Source: Blastococcus sp. TF02-09 (lineage in GTDB: Bacteria > Actinomycetota > Actinomycetes > Mycobacteriales > Geodermatophilaceae). Taken from it: a DNA stretch of 64,000 nucleotides. The DNA lies in contig NZ_QOHH01000003.1 in NCBI RefSeq assembly GCF_003319105.1, forward strand, positions 124,001 to 188,000, in the 5' to 3' direction. Shown piece by piece: positions 49,319 to 58,536 of this stretch; the stretch's first letter is position 1; every line of letters starts with the position of its first letter. The notes beneath the pieces are model-generated. The model had not been told where the DNA came from. It ran no database searches and was given only the letters and a program-made list of their open reading frames with translations. A program made the position numbers and the translations under genes.

Positions 49319-50797
49319 ATGGCGACCGACGCGTTCGAGCCCCACCCGATCGTCCGGCTCCTCGGCAAGCCCGCCGCCGAGTTCACTGCGAGCGACCTCG
49401 TGCTCGCGGCCGAGCAGCTGGAGCTGCGGCAGGTGAACCTGCGCTACGTCGGCGGCGACGGGCGCCTGAAGACCCTGGCCTTCGTCGTCCGGTCGCGCGA
49501 CCACCTCCGGGAGGTGCTGGTCCGCGGCGAGCGCGTGGACGGTTCGAGCGTCTTCGCCGGCACCGACGCGGACGCGAGCGACGTTTACGTGGTCCCGCGG
49601 CACCGCACGGCGTTCCTGAACCCGTTCGGCGAGCGGCGCTCCCTCGACGTCCTCTGCTCCTTCTACGACGAGGACGGCTCGCCCCTGTCCTATGCCCGGG
49701 AGCAGGTCGTCCGCCGCGCCGCCGAGGCGCTGCGGGCCGAGACCGGCATGACGCTGGAGGCCTTCGGCGAGCTGGAGTACTACCTCGTCGGCGCCGCCGA
49801 CCCGATCTTCCCGGTCGAGGAGGAGCGCGGCTACCAGGAGTCGGGGCCGTTCTCTAAGGGTGAGCGGATCCGCGAGCAGGTGCTGGGCCACCTCGCCGCC
49901 ATGGGGGTGCCGCTCAAGTACGCCCACGGCGAGGTCGGCAACATCCTCGAGGGCGACCGGCAGCTGGTCCAGCACGAGATCGAGCTCCAGCCGGCGCCCG
50001 TGGAGCAGGCTGCGGACCACCTCGTCCTGGCGAAGTGGGTGGTGCGCGAGGTGGCCGCAGCGCACGGCCTGGAGGCCACCTTCGCTCCGTCGGTGAGCAG
50101 CGGGGGCGCCGGGACCGGCCTGCACATGCACAGCCGGCTGGTGCGCGACGGCGCCAACGCCATCGTGGACGAGGGCGGGATCAACGACACCGGCCGCAGC
50201 CTGGTCGCCGGCTACCTCTCCGCGGCCCGCGCCCTCTCCGCGTTCGGCAACCGGGTGCCCACGTCCTACCTGCGCTTCACCGACGGCGACGAGTCCCCCG
50301 AGGGCATCACGTGGGGCGAGAAGGACCGCACCGGGCTGGTCCGCGTACCGCTCGCGTGGGGCGGGGACGTGCTGCCCGGCATGGTGGCCCACGCCAACCC
50401 CGGCAGCACCGAGCCGGTCCCGGAGCCGTCGCCGCACCCCCAGACCGTCGAGTTCCGCCTCGGCGACGGCTCGGCCGACGTCCACCTGCTCCTGGCCGGC
50501 ATGGCCGTGGCGGCACGGCGCGGCCTGACCGACGACGGCAGCCTTGAGCTGGCGGAGAAGCTGCGCACCTCCCGCGAGGACGACGTCGAGCAGCTGCCGA
50601 CGTCGTGCGCCGAGTCCGCCGACGCGCTGGAGGCCGAACGGGCACTGTTCGAGGCCGACGGCGTCTTCCCGCCCGAGCTCCTCGACGCCGTGATCGCGGA
50701 CCTGCGGCACGCGGACGAGACCACGCCGTCCGAGGCCCTCGCGGAGGACGGCGAGGCCCGCGCGGAGCTCGTCCGCCGATACTGGCACGTCGGCTGA
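49319..50797 (+). CDS. Divergent glutamine-synthetase-family protein
   Basis: About 492 residues with a recognisable GS fold. The N-terminal beta-grasp part (RQVNLRYVGGDGRLKTLAFVV) and the catalytic part (ELEYYLVG; LVQHEIELQPAPVEQAADHLVLAKWVVREVA; AGTGLHMHSRL; VEFRLGDGSADVHLLLAGMAVAARRG) follow GS order. Several usual signatures are altered: the NGMHVHxS loop is GTGLHMHS, and the ...EAPxxxxW... region is shortened. A gamma-glutamyl ligase other than GlnA is plausible. Start may be ATG 49319 or ATG 49292. It follows folD by 57 bp in the same direction. Confidence 0.75.
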   Translation: MATDAFEPHPIVRLLGKPAAEFTASDLVLAAEQLELRQVNLRYVGGDGRLKTLAFVVRSRDHLREVLVRGERVDGSSVFAGTDADASDVYVVPRHRTAFLNPFGERRSLDVLCSFYDEDGSPLSYAREQVVRRAAEALRAETGMTLEAFGELEYYLVGAADPIFPVEEERGYQESGPFSKGERIREQVLGHLAAMGVPLKYAHGEVGNILEGDRQLVQHEIELQPAPVEQAADHLVLAKWVVREVAAAHGLEATFAPSVSSGGAGTGLHMHSRLVRDGANAIVDEGGINDTGRSLVAGYLSAARALSAFGNRVPTSYLRFTDGDESPEGITWGEKDRTGLVRVPLAWGGDVLPGMVAHANPGSTEPVPEPSPHPQTVEFRLGDGSADVHLLLAGMAVAARRGLTDDGSLELAEKLRTSREDDVEQLPTSCAESADALEAERALFEADGVFPPELLDAVIADLRHADETTPSEALAEDGEARAELVRRYWHVG

Positions 50798-50842
50798 GCT
50801 GACCGCCGGCGTACAGGCGCCCGGACCCCTGACCGGTGACCG

Positions 50843-51262
50843 TTACGCGGTGCGGCGTCGGGCGGCGACCCAGCGGCGGACGGTCGACGTGGAGGCCAGC
50901 AGCGCGGCCGCCGCCGGGAGCAGCCCGACGGACAGGCCCAGCCCCAACGCGTCGTCGGCCCAGCTCCCGACCAGGGTGCCGCCGATGACGAGCAGCCCCA
51001 GCACCCCGCCGGCCAGGGCCAGCACCTGCCACGAGCGGCCGCGGACCAGCAGACCCGCGCCGACGAGCAGGCCGAGGGAGAGGGCAAGGGGCACGAACAG
51101 CAGCAGCCAGTCCGGCCCGGACAGGTTGCCGCCGGAGAAGCCGAGGGCGACCAGGACGAAGAAGCCCGGCGCGCACGCGCTGACCACGGCCATCGAGGCG
51201 GCGGCGATCGCCGTCACGGGTGGCACCCGCGGGACCGCGACCTCCGAGGGAGGGAGGGACAC
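50843..51262 (-). CDS. Small membrane protein of unknown function
   Basis: 139 residues with four hydrophobic segments (about 16-36, 44-64, 69-90 and 97-117) and an Arg-rich end. Actinobacterial hypothetical without a family I recognise. GTG start preceded by CCGCGT; it lies 26 bp downstream of the ABC exporter pair, so it may be cotranscribed. Confidence 0.6.
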   Translation of the reverse strand: MSLPPSEVAVPRVPPVTAIAAASMAVVSACAPGFFVLVALGFSGGNLSGPDWLLLFVPLALSLGLLVGAGLLVRGRSWQVLALAGGVLGLLVIGGTLVGSWADDALGLGLSVGLLPAAAALLASTSTVRRWVAARRRTA

Positions 51263-51288
51263 GCGGGGCAGCGTAGGGCCCGCCCCGG

Positions 51289-53121
51289 TCAGGCGACCGG
51301 TTCCGGCTCGCCGGCCGAGGACCGGTGCCACGACGCGTGCAGGCGCGCGTACGTGCCCTCGACGCCGACCAGCTGTGCGTGGGTGCCGCGCTGGACGACG
51401 TGCCCGGCGTCGACCACGAGGACCTCGTCGGCCCGCTCCGCGGTGGACAGCCGGTGCGCGATGGTCAGCGTCGTCCGCCCGGCCGTGAGGGTGTCCAGGG
51501 CCCGCGTCAGGCGCTGCTCGGTGGCCGGGTCGACCGCGCTGGTCGCCTCGTCGAGCACGAGCAGGTCCGGGTCGGCCACGTACGCCCGGGCCACGGCGAC
51601 CAGCTGCCGCTCCCCCGCCGACAGCGACTCGCCACGCTGCCCCACCGGGCTGGCGACGCCGTCGGGCAGGCCGGTGACCCAGTCGGTGAGCCCGAGGTCG
51701 TCGAAGGCGGCGGCGACGTCGGCGTCCGAGATGCCCGGCCGCCCGTAGCGCACGTTGTCCGCGACCGTGGCGTCGAAGAGGAACCCGTCCTGCGGCACCA
51801 TCACGACCCGCGCGCGCAGCGACTCGAAGGCGACGTCGGGCAGCGCCACCCACCCGGCGTCGTCGGACCCGAGCAGCACCCGCCCCTCGACCGGGTCCAT
51901 GAGCCGGGTGACCAGCTTGGCGAAGGTGGTCTTGCCCGAGCCGGTCTCGCCCACGATCGCCACGCGGCGGCGGGGCTCGATGGTGAGGTCGACGTCGTCG
52001 AGGGCCTTCCGGGCGCCCGGCGCGTAGCGGAAGGTGACGTGGTCGAACCGGACCCCCAGCACGCCCTCGGGCAGGTGCACGGTGCTGTCCGGCGCGGCCG
52101 CCGCGGGGTCCCGCACGTCGGGCTCGGTGTCGAGGATGTCCAGCACCCGCCGGAACCCGGCCAGCGCGTTCTGCGCCTCGTTGATGACCTCGCTGGCGGT
52201 CTGGACGGGCGCCACGAAGAGGGTGACCAGGAACAGGAAGGCGACGAGGGTGCCGGCGGTGATGTCGCCGGCGAGGCCCAGGTAGACCCCGGCCACCACC
52301 AGCGCGGCGTTGGCGAGGGCGGCGGCGGCCTCACCGCTGACGAAGACGCCCACGGCCACCCGCTGCGCGTCGACGGCCGACCGGTAGTGCCGGTCGATCG
52401 CGGCGTCGATCCGCTCCGCGGTGCGCTCCCGCACGCCGTAGGCGCGCACGGTCGACGCCCCCACGACGGACTCGGAGACGGCCGCGAGCAGGTCGCCGAT
52501 CCGCTCGCGGACGACGCCGTAGACGACCGCCAGCTTGCGGGCGAACCAGCGGACCGCGATGCCCAGCGGCACGAAGCAGACCAGGACGACCAGCGTCAGC
52601 TGCCACGAGTAGAAGAACATCACCACGGTGGCCACGAGCAGCTGCCCGAAGCTGATCAGGCCGAGGACGCCGCCCCACTGCATGAACTGCGACAGCTGGT
52701 CGACGTCGCTGGTCACGCGCGAGACGAGCGAGCCGCGCCGCTCGCCCTGCTGGTGCAGCACGGAGAGGTCGTGCACGTGGCGAAAGGCGCGCACCCGCAG
52801 GCCGGCCAGCGCGGTCTCGCTGGTGCGGAACAGCCGCACGTTCATGAGGTAGACCGCGACGGCCGTCAGCGCGACGACCACCGCGCAGCCGACCACCACC
52901 CAGGTGACGAAGTCGAGGTCGGGGCCGCCCTCGGCGCCGATCCCGCGGTCGAGCACCTGCTGGACGGCGATCGGGACGACGACCCGTCCGGCGGTCGCGA
53001 GCACGGCGAGCAGGACGGTCAGGGGCAGCCCGCGCCGGAACTCGGGCATCATCCGCAGCCCGCGGCGCAGCGTGCGGATCGCCCCCTCCTGCCGGTCCTC
53101 GTCGGGCAGCGTCACGGTCAT
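51289..53121 (-). CDS. ABC exporter subunit (canonical ATPase site)
   Basis: 610-residue half-transporter: six-helix membrane domain (1-330) and ATPase domain with Walker A GETGSGKTT, Walker B LLVLDEATSAVD with the catalytic Glu, and H-loop IAHRLST. Its own signature is altered to LSAGERQ. Together with the upstream partner it forms a heterodimer of the MsbA/multidrug family. ATG overlaps the partner stop (ATGA). Substrate unknown. Confidence 0.9.
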   Translation of the reverse strand: MTVTLPDEDRQEGAIRTLRRGLRMMPEFRRGLPLTVLLAVLATAGRVVVPIAVQQVLDRGIGAEGGPDLDFVTWVVVGCAVVVALTAVAVYLMNVRLFRTSETALAGLRVRAFRHVHDLSVLHQQGERRGSLVSRVTSDVDQLSQFMQWGGVLGLISFGQLLVATVVMFFYSWQLTLVVLVCFVPLGIAVRWFARKLAVVYGVVRERIGDLLAAVSESVVGASTVRAYGVRERTAERIDAAIDRHYRSAVDAQRVAVGVFVSGEAAAALANAALVVAGVYLGLAGDITAGTLVAFLFLVTLFVAPVQTASEVINEAQNALAGFRRVLDILDTEPDVRDPAAAAPDSTVHLPEGVLGVRFDHVTFRYAPGARKALDDVDLTIEPRRRVAIVGETGSGKTTFAKLVTRLMDPVEGRVLLGSDDAGWVALPDVAFESLRARVVMVPQDGFLFDATVADNVRYGRPGISDADVAAAFDDLGLTDWVTGLPDGVASPVGQRGESLSAGERQLVAVARAYVADPDLLVLDEATSAVDPATEQRLTRALDTLTAGRTTLTIAHRLSTAERADEVLVVDAGHVVQRGTHAQLVGVEGTYARLHASWHRSSAGEPEPVA

Positions 53122-54899
53122 GCCGCCACCCCCTCGGCCTGGGAGTAGGCCCGCACGAGGGCGGCGTACCCGGGCACCTCGGCGAGCAGGTGCTCGTGGC
53201 TGCCGCGGGCGACCGCGCGCCCGTGCTCGAACCACACCACCTCGTCGGCCAGGGCGATGGTGGCCTGCCGGTAGGCCACCACGACCACGGTGGCCGGGGC
53301 GTCGCTGGCCCGCAGCGCGTCGAGGATCCGGGCCTCGACGGCGGGGTCCACCGCGCTGGTGGCGTCGTCGAGGACGAGCAGCCGGGGCCGGCGGACGACG
53401 GCGCGGGCCAGGGCCAGCCGCTGCCGCTGGCCTCCCGACAGCGAGGCGCCGCGCTCGCCGACGTGGGTGTCGAGCCCGTCGGGCAGCGCGTTCACGAAGT
53501 CGTCGGCGGCGGCCACCCGCAACGCGCCCCACACGTCCTCGTCGGTGTACGGCGCGCCGAGGGTGATGTTGCCGCGCACCGTGTCGTCGAAGAGGAACGC
53601 CTGCTGGGCGACGAACGCGGCGTGGTCGCTCACCTGCCCCTCGCGCAGCCGGCGCAGGTCCAGCCCGTCGAGCAGCACCGTCCCGTCGGCCGGGTCGACC
53701 AGCCGGACCAGCAGGCCCGCCAGGGTGGACTTCCCCGACCCGGTCGGCCCGACCACCGCGACCGTCCGGCCGGCGGGCACGTCGAAGGTGACGTCGCGGA
53801 CCGCCGGGCGCTCGACCCCGGCGAACGTGTAGCCGATCCCCTGCACCCCCAGCGACGCTCCCCCGCTCCCCGCGACGACGTCCTCGGGCCCGTACGGCGT
53901 CTCGCCGGTGGCCTGGAGGACCGGCGTGATCCGGTCGTAGCCGGCCAGGGCGCGCGGCAGTTCGCCGAGCACCCAGCCGATGGCCCGGATGGGCAGGGCC
54001 AGCAGGGTGAACAGGTAGGCGATGGAGACCAGGTCGCCGACGTCGAGCGCGCCGTCGGCGACCCGGTGCGCCCCGACCAGCAGCACCGCGAGCGTGCCGA
54101 CGTTCGGCAGCGACTCGATCAGCGGGTCGAACAGCCCGCGGACCCGGCCGACCGCGATCAGCCCGTCGCGCAGCTCGCCGGCGCGGGCGGTGAAGCGCTC
54201 GGTCTCCGACTCCTCGCGGCCCAGGGTCTTCACCACCAGCGCCGCGTCGAAGCTTTCGTGCGCGATCTCGCTGACCTCGGCGCGCAGCTGCTGCGCCCGC
54301 TGCTGGCGCGGGCTCATCACCTGCGAGTACAGCGCGTTCACGACGAACACCAGCGGGAAGACCACCAGGCCGATGAGGGCCAGCACCGGGTCGGTCGCGA
54401 CCATCGCGCCGCCGGTGACGAGGATGATGACGACGGCGCCGAGCCCGAACGCCAGCGGCGCGACGAAGAACCAGGTCGCCTCGACGTCGGAGTTGGCGTT
54501 GGAGAGCAGCTGGCCGGTGGGGTGCTGCTGGTGCCAGGACAGCGGGAGCCGGAGGTACTGGCCGGTGACCTCGCGGCGCATCTGCGCCTGCAGGCGGTAC
54601 TGCATGACGCCGGAGAGCAGCCGGCGCCCGACGATGCCGACGATCCGCAGCAGGGCGACGCCGACGATGGCGACGACGGCCAGGGTCAGCGCGCCGGCCG
54701 AGGTGCTGCCCTCCTCGAAGGACGGCAGCACGACGCGGTCGGTGACCTCGCCGATCACGTAGGCGCTGACCACCGTCATGACGGCGAACAGCGTGCTGCC
54801 CAGGAGGGCGGCCGCGAAGATCTTCGGCTGGAGCGCGATCGCCCGGCCGACGTGCCGGAGTCCTCGCCGCACGACGGCATCTCGACGGCGGCGCGGCAC
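53118..54899 (-). CDS. ABC exporter subunit (degenerate ATPase site)
   Basis: 593 residues, six membrane segments then an ATPase domain. Walker A GPTGSGKST and signature LSGGQRQ are intact, but the Walker B Glu is Asp (LLVLDDATSAVD) and the H-loop His is Tyr (VVVAYRQAT). This is the pattern of the non-hydrolysing half in heterodimeric exporters. GTG 54899 is chosen for its strong GAGGAGACCT upstream; an in-frame TTG at 54959 falls inside the promoter region. Confidence 0.9.
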   Translation of the reverse strand: MPRRRRDAVVRRGLRHVGRAIALQPKIFAAALLGSTLFAVMTVVSAYVIGEVTDRVVLPSFEEGSTSAGALTLAVVAIVGVALLRIVGIVGRRLLSGVMQYRLQAQMRREVTGQYLRLPLSWHQQHPTGQLLSNANSDVEATWFFVAPLAFGLGAVVIILVTGGAMVATDPVLALIGLVVFPLVFVVNALYSQVMSPRQQRAQQLRAEVSEIAHESFDAALVVKTLGREESETERFTARAGELRDGLIAVGRVRGLFDPLIESLPNVGTLAVLLVGAHRVADGALDVGDLVSIAYLFTLLALPIRAIGWVLGELPRALAGYDRITPVLQATGETPYGPEDVVAGSGGASLGVQGIGYTFAGVERPAVRDVTFDVPAGRTVAVVGPTGSGKSTLAGLLVRLVDPADGTVLLDGLDLRRLREGQVSDHAAFVAQQAFLFDDTVRGNITLGAPYTDEDVWGALRVAAADDFVNALPDGLDTHVGERGASLSGGQRQRLALARAVVRRPRLLVLDDATSAVDPAVEARILDALRASDAPATVVVVAYRQATIALADEVVWFEHGRAVARGSHEHLLAEVPGYAALVRAYSQAEGVAA

Positions 54900-54934
54900 A
54901 GGTCTCCTCGGGGTCGAACAGGTGGGGCTCTGCG

Positions 54935-54974
54935 ATGTTACGTGGGTCTCACGAGGCAACCGAACGGTATTCGG
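54935..54974 (-). promoter_or_regulatory. Likely promoter and possible operator of the ABC exporter operon
   Basis: On the minus strand TTCGGT (54959-54964) and TAACAT (54935-54940) are 18 bp apart. The -35 side overlaps an inverted repeat CCGAA-N5-TTCGG (54960-54974), which could bind a repressor. The segment is clearly more AT-rich than its surroundings. Confidence 0.4.
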
Positions 54975-55010
54975 ATTATTCCGCGGGGCCGGGATGGGTA
55001 GCGTCGGGCG

Positions 55011-55628
55011 GTGACCTCATCCTCCGCCGCCGCGGACTCGCTCGCCGTCTCCGAACGCCGCGCGCTGGCCGACCTGCTCGACGAGCTCGGGCCGGACGCC
55101 CCCACCTGCTGCGCGGGGTGGACCACCGCGCACCTGGCGGCCCACCTCGTCGTCCGCGACCGGCGGCCCGACGCCATGCCGGGGTACGTGCTGGAGATGC
55201 TCCCCGGTCTCGCCCGCCTGGGCGGCTGGGCGCACCGCGTGGAGGACGCCACCCGCAGCCGGTCCTCCTACCGGGACCTCGTGGACCTGGTCCGCTCGGG
55301 CGCGCCGCGGTGGTCACCGCTGACCTGGCCCGGGCTCGACCGGTTCAACGTGCCCGAGTTCGCCATCCACCACGAGGACGTCCGCCGGGCGCAGGCGAGC
55401 TGGTCGCCGCGCGAGCTGCCGGCTGCCGCGCAGGACGAGCTGTGGACGCCGGCCACCCTGTACGCCCGGCGCGGTGCCGGACGGCGGGGCGTGGTGCTGC
55501 GCCGCACCGACCGGCCCGGCGTGGAGACCCGCATCGGCGCGGGGGGTCGCACGGTCGAGGGCGAGCCGCTGGAGCTGCTGCTGTGGGCGTCGGGCCGACG
55601 CGACGTCGCCCGGGTCTCGGTCGGGTAG
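55011..55628 (+). CDS. TIGR03085-type metal-binding protein (DinB/maleylpyruvate isomerase fold)
   Basis: 205 residues. The four-helix-bundle metal site is visible as H in GWTTAHLAAHLVVRDRRPDAMPG (about 37-59) and FNVPEFAIHHEDVRRAQ (about 112-128), giving the family's His triad. Related proteins use mycothiol as co-substrate. Reaction unknown. GTG start; divergent from the ABC exporter. Confidence 0.82.
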   Translation: MTSSSAAADSLAVSERRALADLLDELGPDAPTCCAGWTTAHLAAHLVVRDRRPDAMPGYVLEMLPGLARLGGWAHRVEDATRSRSSYRDLVDLVRSGAPRWSPLTWPGLDRFNVPEFAIHHEDVRRAQASWSPRELPAAAQDELWTPATLYARRGAGRRGVVLRRTDRPGVETRIGAGGRTVEGEPLELLLWASGRRDVARVSVG

Positions 55629-55697
55629 ACCGGGCGGGCCGACCCGCCACATGAGTGAGGAGCGTCACCCCCGGGGGCCGCGGTCGTTGCAGCCTGC

Positions 55698-58046
55698 ATG
55701 AGCAGAGCGCCCCTGGCCCTCACGGCGTCCGTCGTCCTCGCGCTGGCCGTGACGGCCTCCGGTGGCGGGGTCGCGGCCGCCACCGGCGGCGACTCCGCAC
55801 GGCAGGCCGCGGCACGGACGGCGGCGTCGCTGCCCTCCGTCCCCAGCGGCGCGCGCCCGGGCCCGGACGTGCTGTACGCGGCGGCCCCGACGGCGCCGCA
55901 GCTGGAGAACCGGGACCCGCGGTTCCGCGCCCGGCCGCTGCTGGTGAGCGGTCAGGAGGCCTACGTCGGGGGCGAGTACCTCTACCAGGACCACCTGTTC
56001 GACGACTACGGCGCTGACACAAACGGCCAGGCGGGCTCCTCGCTGTCCGAGCGGGCCGGGGACATCACCTATCCCACCGACGCGGGCCGGTACGGCGGCA
56101 ACGCGGCCGACCTCGTGGAGTTCCGGATCGCTCCCGAGCGCGACCGGGTGTCCTACCGGTTCACGCTGAACACCCTGCAGCAGTCGGACTCGACGATCCT
56201 CACCGTCGCCTTCGACACCGACCGGAACGCCGCGACCGGCACGGCCACCCTCCCCCGCGACCCCGGGGCACCCTTCCCCGGCACCGACGAGGTCCTGACG
56301 GTCTGGGGCACCGGCGCCGAGCACGCGTCGATCGCCCCCGGCGGCGCGGTGCGGCGGACCACCGCGGTCGACGTCCGCACCGACCTGGGGGCCAACCAGC
56401 TGACCGTCACCGTGCCGCGCGGCGTCAGCAACCCCAGAGGGACCTGGCGCGCCACCCTGGCCACCGGCCTCTACGACCGGGCGACCGGCGGCTGGCTGCG
56501 CCCGCAGCCGGTGGCCGACGCCGACACCCCAGGCGGGGCCGGACCAGCCGACCTCGCCCCGAACGGCATCCTCAACCTCGGGTTCCGGCTCGACGAGCCG
56601 GTCACCGGGGAGAACACCCCGCCGGACACGGCGCAGGCCCCGGTGCTCACCGGTGACCAGCCGACCCGGTACGCCCGGGACATCGACTTCGCCGCGCTCA
56701 CCGCGAAGCGCGACCGCACGACCGTGCCGGCCACCGGCACGACGATCCGGATCTTCCCCAGCCGGCTGCAGCTGGGCGAGGGCCGGGACCTCGACGGCGG
56801 CTTCCCGCAGTACCGCGGCCAGCTGCAGCCGTACAGCCTCTACGTGCCGTCGGGCTACCGGCCCGGGAAGCCGGCCGGCTTCACCCTCGCCCTGCACTCG
56901 CTCGGCCAGCAGCACTGGCAGTACAACGGGTCGACCGGCATCCAGCAGATCGGCGAGGCCCGCGGGAACGTCGTCGCCACCTCGCTGTCCCGCGGACCGG
57001 ACGGCTGGTACCAGCACGAGGCCGAGTACGACGTCTTCGAGATGTGGAACGACGTCGCGCGGCACGTCACGCTCGATCCGGACCGGACGGCGATCAGCGG
57101 CTACTCCATGGGCGGGTACGCCACCTACCGGCTCGGCACGCTCTACCCCGACCTCTTCGGGCGCGCCTTCTCCACCGTCGGCCCGCCCGGGGACGGCATC
57201 TGGCTGCCGCCGGCGCCGCCGACCGGGGGCATCGAGACGCTGTCCAACCTGTGGCTGGAGAACGCCCGCAACCTGCCCTACCTGAACGTGGCCGCCGGCG
57301 CGGACGAGCTCGTGCCGATCGTCGGCCCCCGTGCGCAGAACCTCGGCGCCCCGGAGGTCGGGGTCCGCGGCTTCGAGCAGCTGGGGTACCGCTTCCGCTT
57401 CGTCGTCGTCCCGGGGGCCGAGCACTTCACCCTCGCCCTGCGCGGCTACGACATCCCGATGGCGACGCAGTTCCTCGGCAAGTCCCGGGTGGACCGGAAC
57501 CCGCACCATGTCTCCTTCGGCTACGTACCGGCCGCGGACGACGCCGCCCTGGGCCTGGTGCACGACCACGCCTACTGGGTGTCCGGCGTGCGGCCCGCGT
57601 CCTCAGCGCCGGGCGCCGGCTCCGGAGGCACGGCACCGGCCAAGGCGCTGGTCGACGCGTTCAGCCACGGCTTCGGACGCGGGGACGCGGCGAGCTCTTC
57701 CGGGGTCGGCAACGGGTTCGTCGGCGGCAACCTGCCCTATGCCGAGGTGAACCGGACGTGGGGTGCCGAGCCGCGGATCCCCGTGGCCAACCGGCTGGAC
57801 CTGCGGCTGACCAACGTCGGGAGCACGACGGTCGACCTCGCGCGCGCCCGGCTCGACCCGGCGCGGCAGCTGACCGTCACCACGACCGCCGACCGGGACG
57901 GCGCGGTGCGGCTGGCCGGGCACTTCGCCGGCGGTACCCGGGTGCTGATGGACGGCCGCCCGGTGAACGCCACCGTGGACCGCGCCGGGCTGGTGCTCCC
58001 GGTCGCGGCCGGCCAGCACACGTACACCGTGCAGCCGCGCCGCTGA
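55698..58046 (+). CDS. Large secreted alpha/beta hydrolase with flanking beta domains
   Basis: 782 residues. Signal peptide (1-27, Ala-rich cleavage region), then a beta-rich domain of about 300 residues with glycosidase/glucodextranase-like text (VEFRIAPERDRVSYRFTLNTLQ). An alpha/beta hydrolase follows, with SLYVPSGYRPGKPAGFTLALHSLGQ and the nucleophile elbow GYSMGGY (Ser470); Asp536 in AAGADELVPI and His576 in PGAEHFTL complete a triad. A C-terminal beta domain ends YTVQPRR. It resembles polyhydroxyalkanoate/feruloyl-esterase-like depolymerases in its core; substrate unknown. ATG start has a weak ribosome-binding site. Confidence 0.78.
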   Translation: MSRAPLALTASVVLALAVTASGGGVAAATGGDSARQAAARTAASLPSVPSGARPGPDVLYAAAPTAPQLENRDPRFRARPLLVSGQEAYVGGEYLYQDHLFDDYGADTNGQAGSSLSERAGDITYPTDAGRYGGNAADLVEFRIAPERDRVSYRFTLNTLQQSDSTILTVAFDTDRNAATGTATLPRDPGAPFPGTDEVLTVWGTGAEHASIAPGGAVRRTTAVDVRTDLGANQLTVTVPRGVSNPRGTWRATLATGLYDRATGGWLRPQPVADADTPGGAGPADLAPNGILNLGFRLDEPVTGENTPPDTAQAPVLTGDQPTRYARDIDFAALTAKRDRTTVPATGTTIRIFPSRLQLGEGRDLDGGFPQYRGQLQPYSLYVPSGYRPGKPAGFTLALHSLGQQHWQYNGSTGIQQIGEARGNVVATSLSRGPDGWYQHEAEYDVFEMWNDVARHVTLDPDRTAISGYSMGGYATYRLGTLYPDLFGRAFSTVGPPGDGIWLPPAPPTGGIETLSNLWLENARNLPYLNVAAGADELVPIVGPRAQNLGAPEVGVRGFEQLGYRFRFVVVPGAEHFTLALRGYDIPMATQFLGKSRVDRNPHHVSFGYVPAADDAALGLVHDHAYWVSGVRPASSAPGAGSGGTAPAKALVDAFSHGFGRGDAASSSGVGNGFVGGNLPYAEVNRTWGAEPRIPVANRLDLRLTNVGSTTVDLARARLDPARQLTVTTTADRDGAVRLAGHFAGGTRVLMDGRPVNATVDRAGLVLPVAAGQHTYTVQPRR

Positions 58047-58075
58047 CGTCGCCGGGTTCCCGCCCCCCGCGCGGG

Positions 58076-58525
58076 TCAGGGCGCGGGGGCCGCCAGCGCG
58101 TCGAGGGTGGAGCGCCACAGCCGCCGGAAGGCGACGGGACCGACGAGCCGCTGCACACCCAGGATCGCCCGGCCCCGGAACCCGCGGGGGCGCCCGTGAT
58201 CGATCTCGACGTCGACCGCGCTCCCGCCGTCCGGGCCCGGGGCGATCCGGATCTCGCCGCGGCCGGCGTCGCAGTGATCGCTGTCCAGCAGCGTCCACCG
58301 GACCGTTCCGGGCGGCTGCCACTCGTAGCGCAGCAGCACCCAGATGCGGGTGCCCGGGCTGCCCTCGCGGACGACCGCCCAGTTCTCGCCCCTCTCCCGC
58401 ACCTCGTACTTCGCGGGGTCCAGGCTCCTCCGCCATACCTCGAGGCGGCGCTTCCCGACGTCGGTGAAGGCGGCGAAGACCTGCTCGGGTGTGGCTCTCG
58501 TCGTGAAGTCGAAGCGGAACCGCAC
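58076..58525 (-). CDS. SRPBCC-family protein
   Basis: 149 residues starting FRFDFTTRATPEQVFAAFTDVGKRRLEVW, the START/polyketide-cyclase-like opening, followed by alternating strands and a C-terminal helix FRRLWRSTLDALAA. Ligand unknown. GTG 58525 with GGAG 8 nt upstream. Follows the VOC gene by 11 bp. Confidence 0.8.
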   Translation of the reverse strand: MRFRFDFTTRATPEQVFAAFTDVGKRRLEVWRRSLDPAKYEVRERGENWAVVREGSPGTRIWVLLRYEWQPPGTVRWTLLDSDHCDAGRGEIRIAPGPDGGSAVDVEIDHGRPRGFRGRAILGVQRLVGPVAFRRLWRSTLDALAAPAP

Positions 58526-58536
58526 CGCCGGCTCCG

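Noticed and set aside
47891-50788. A 965-codon minus-strand open frame covering folD and the GS homologue
   Set aside because: Both plus-strand genes have clear conserved motifs, and the riboswitch points the same way.
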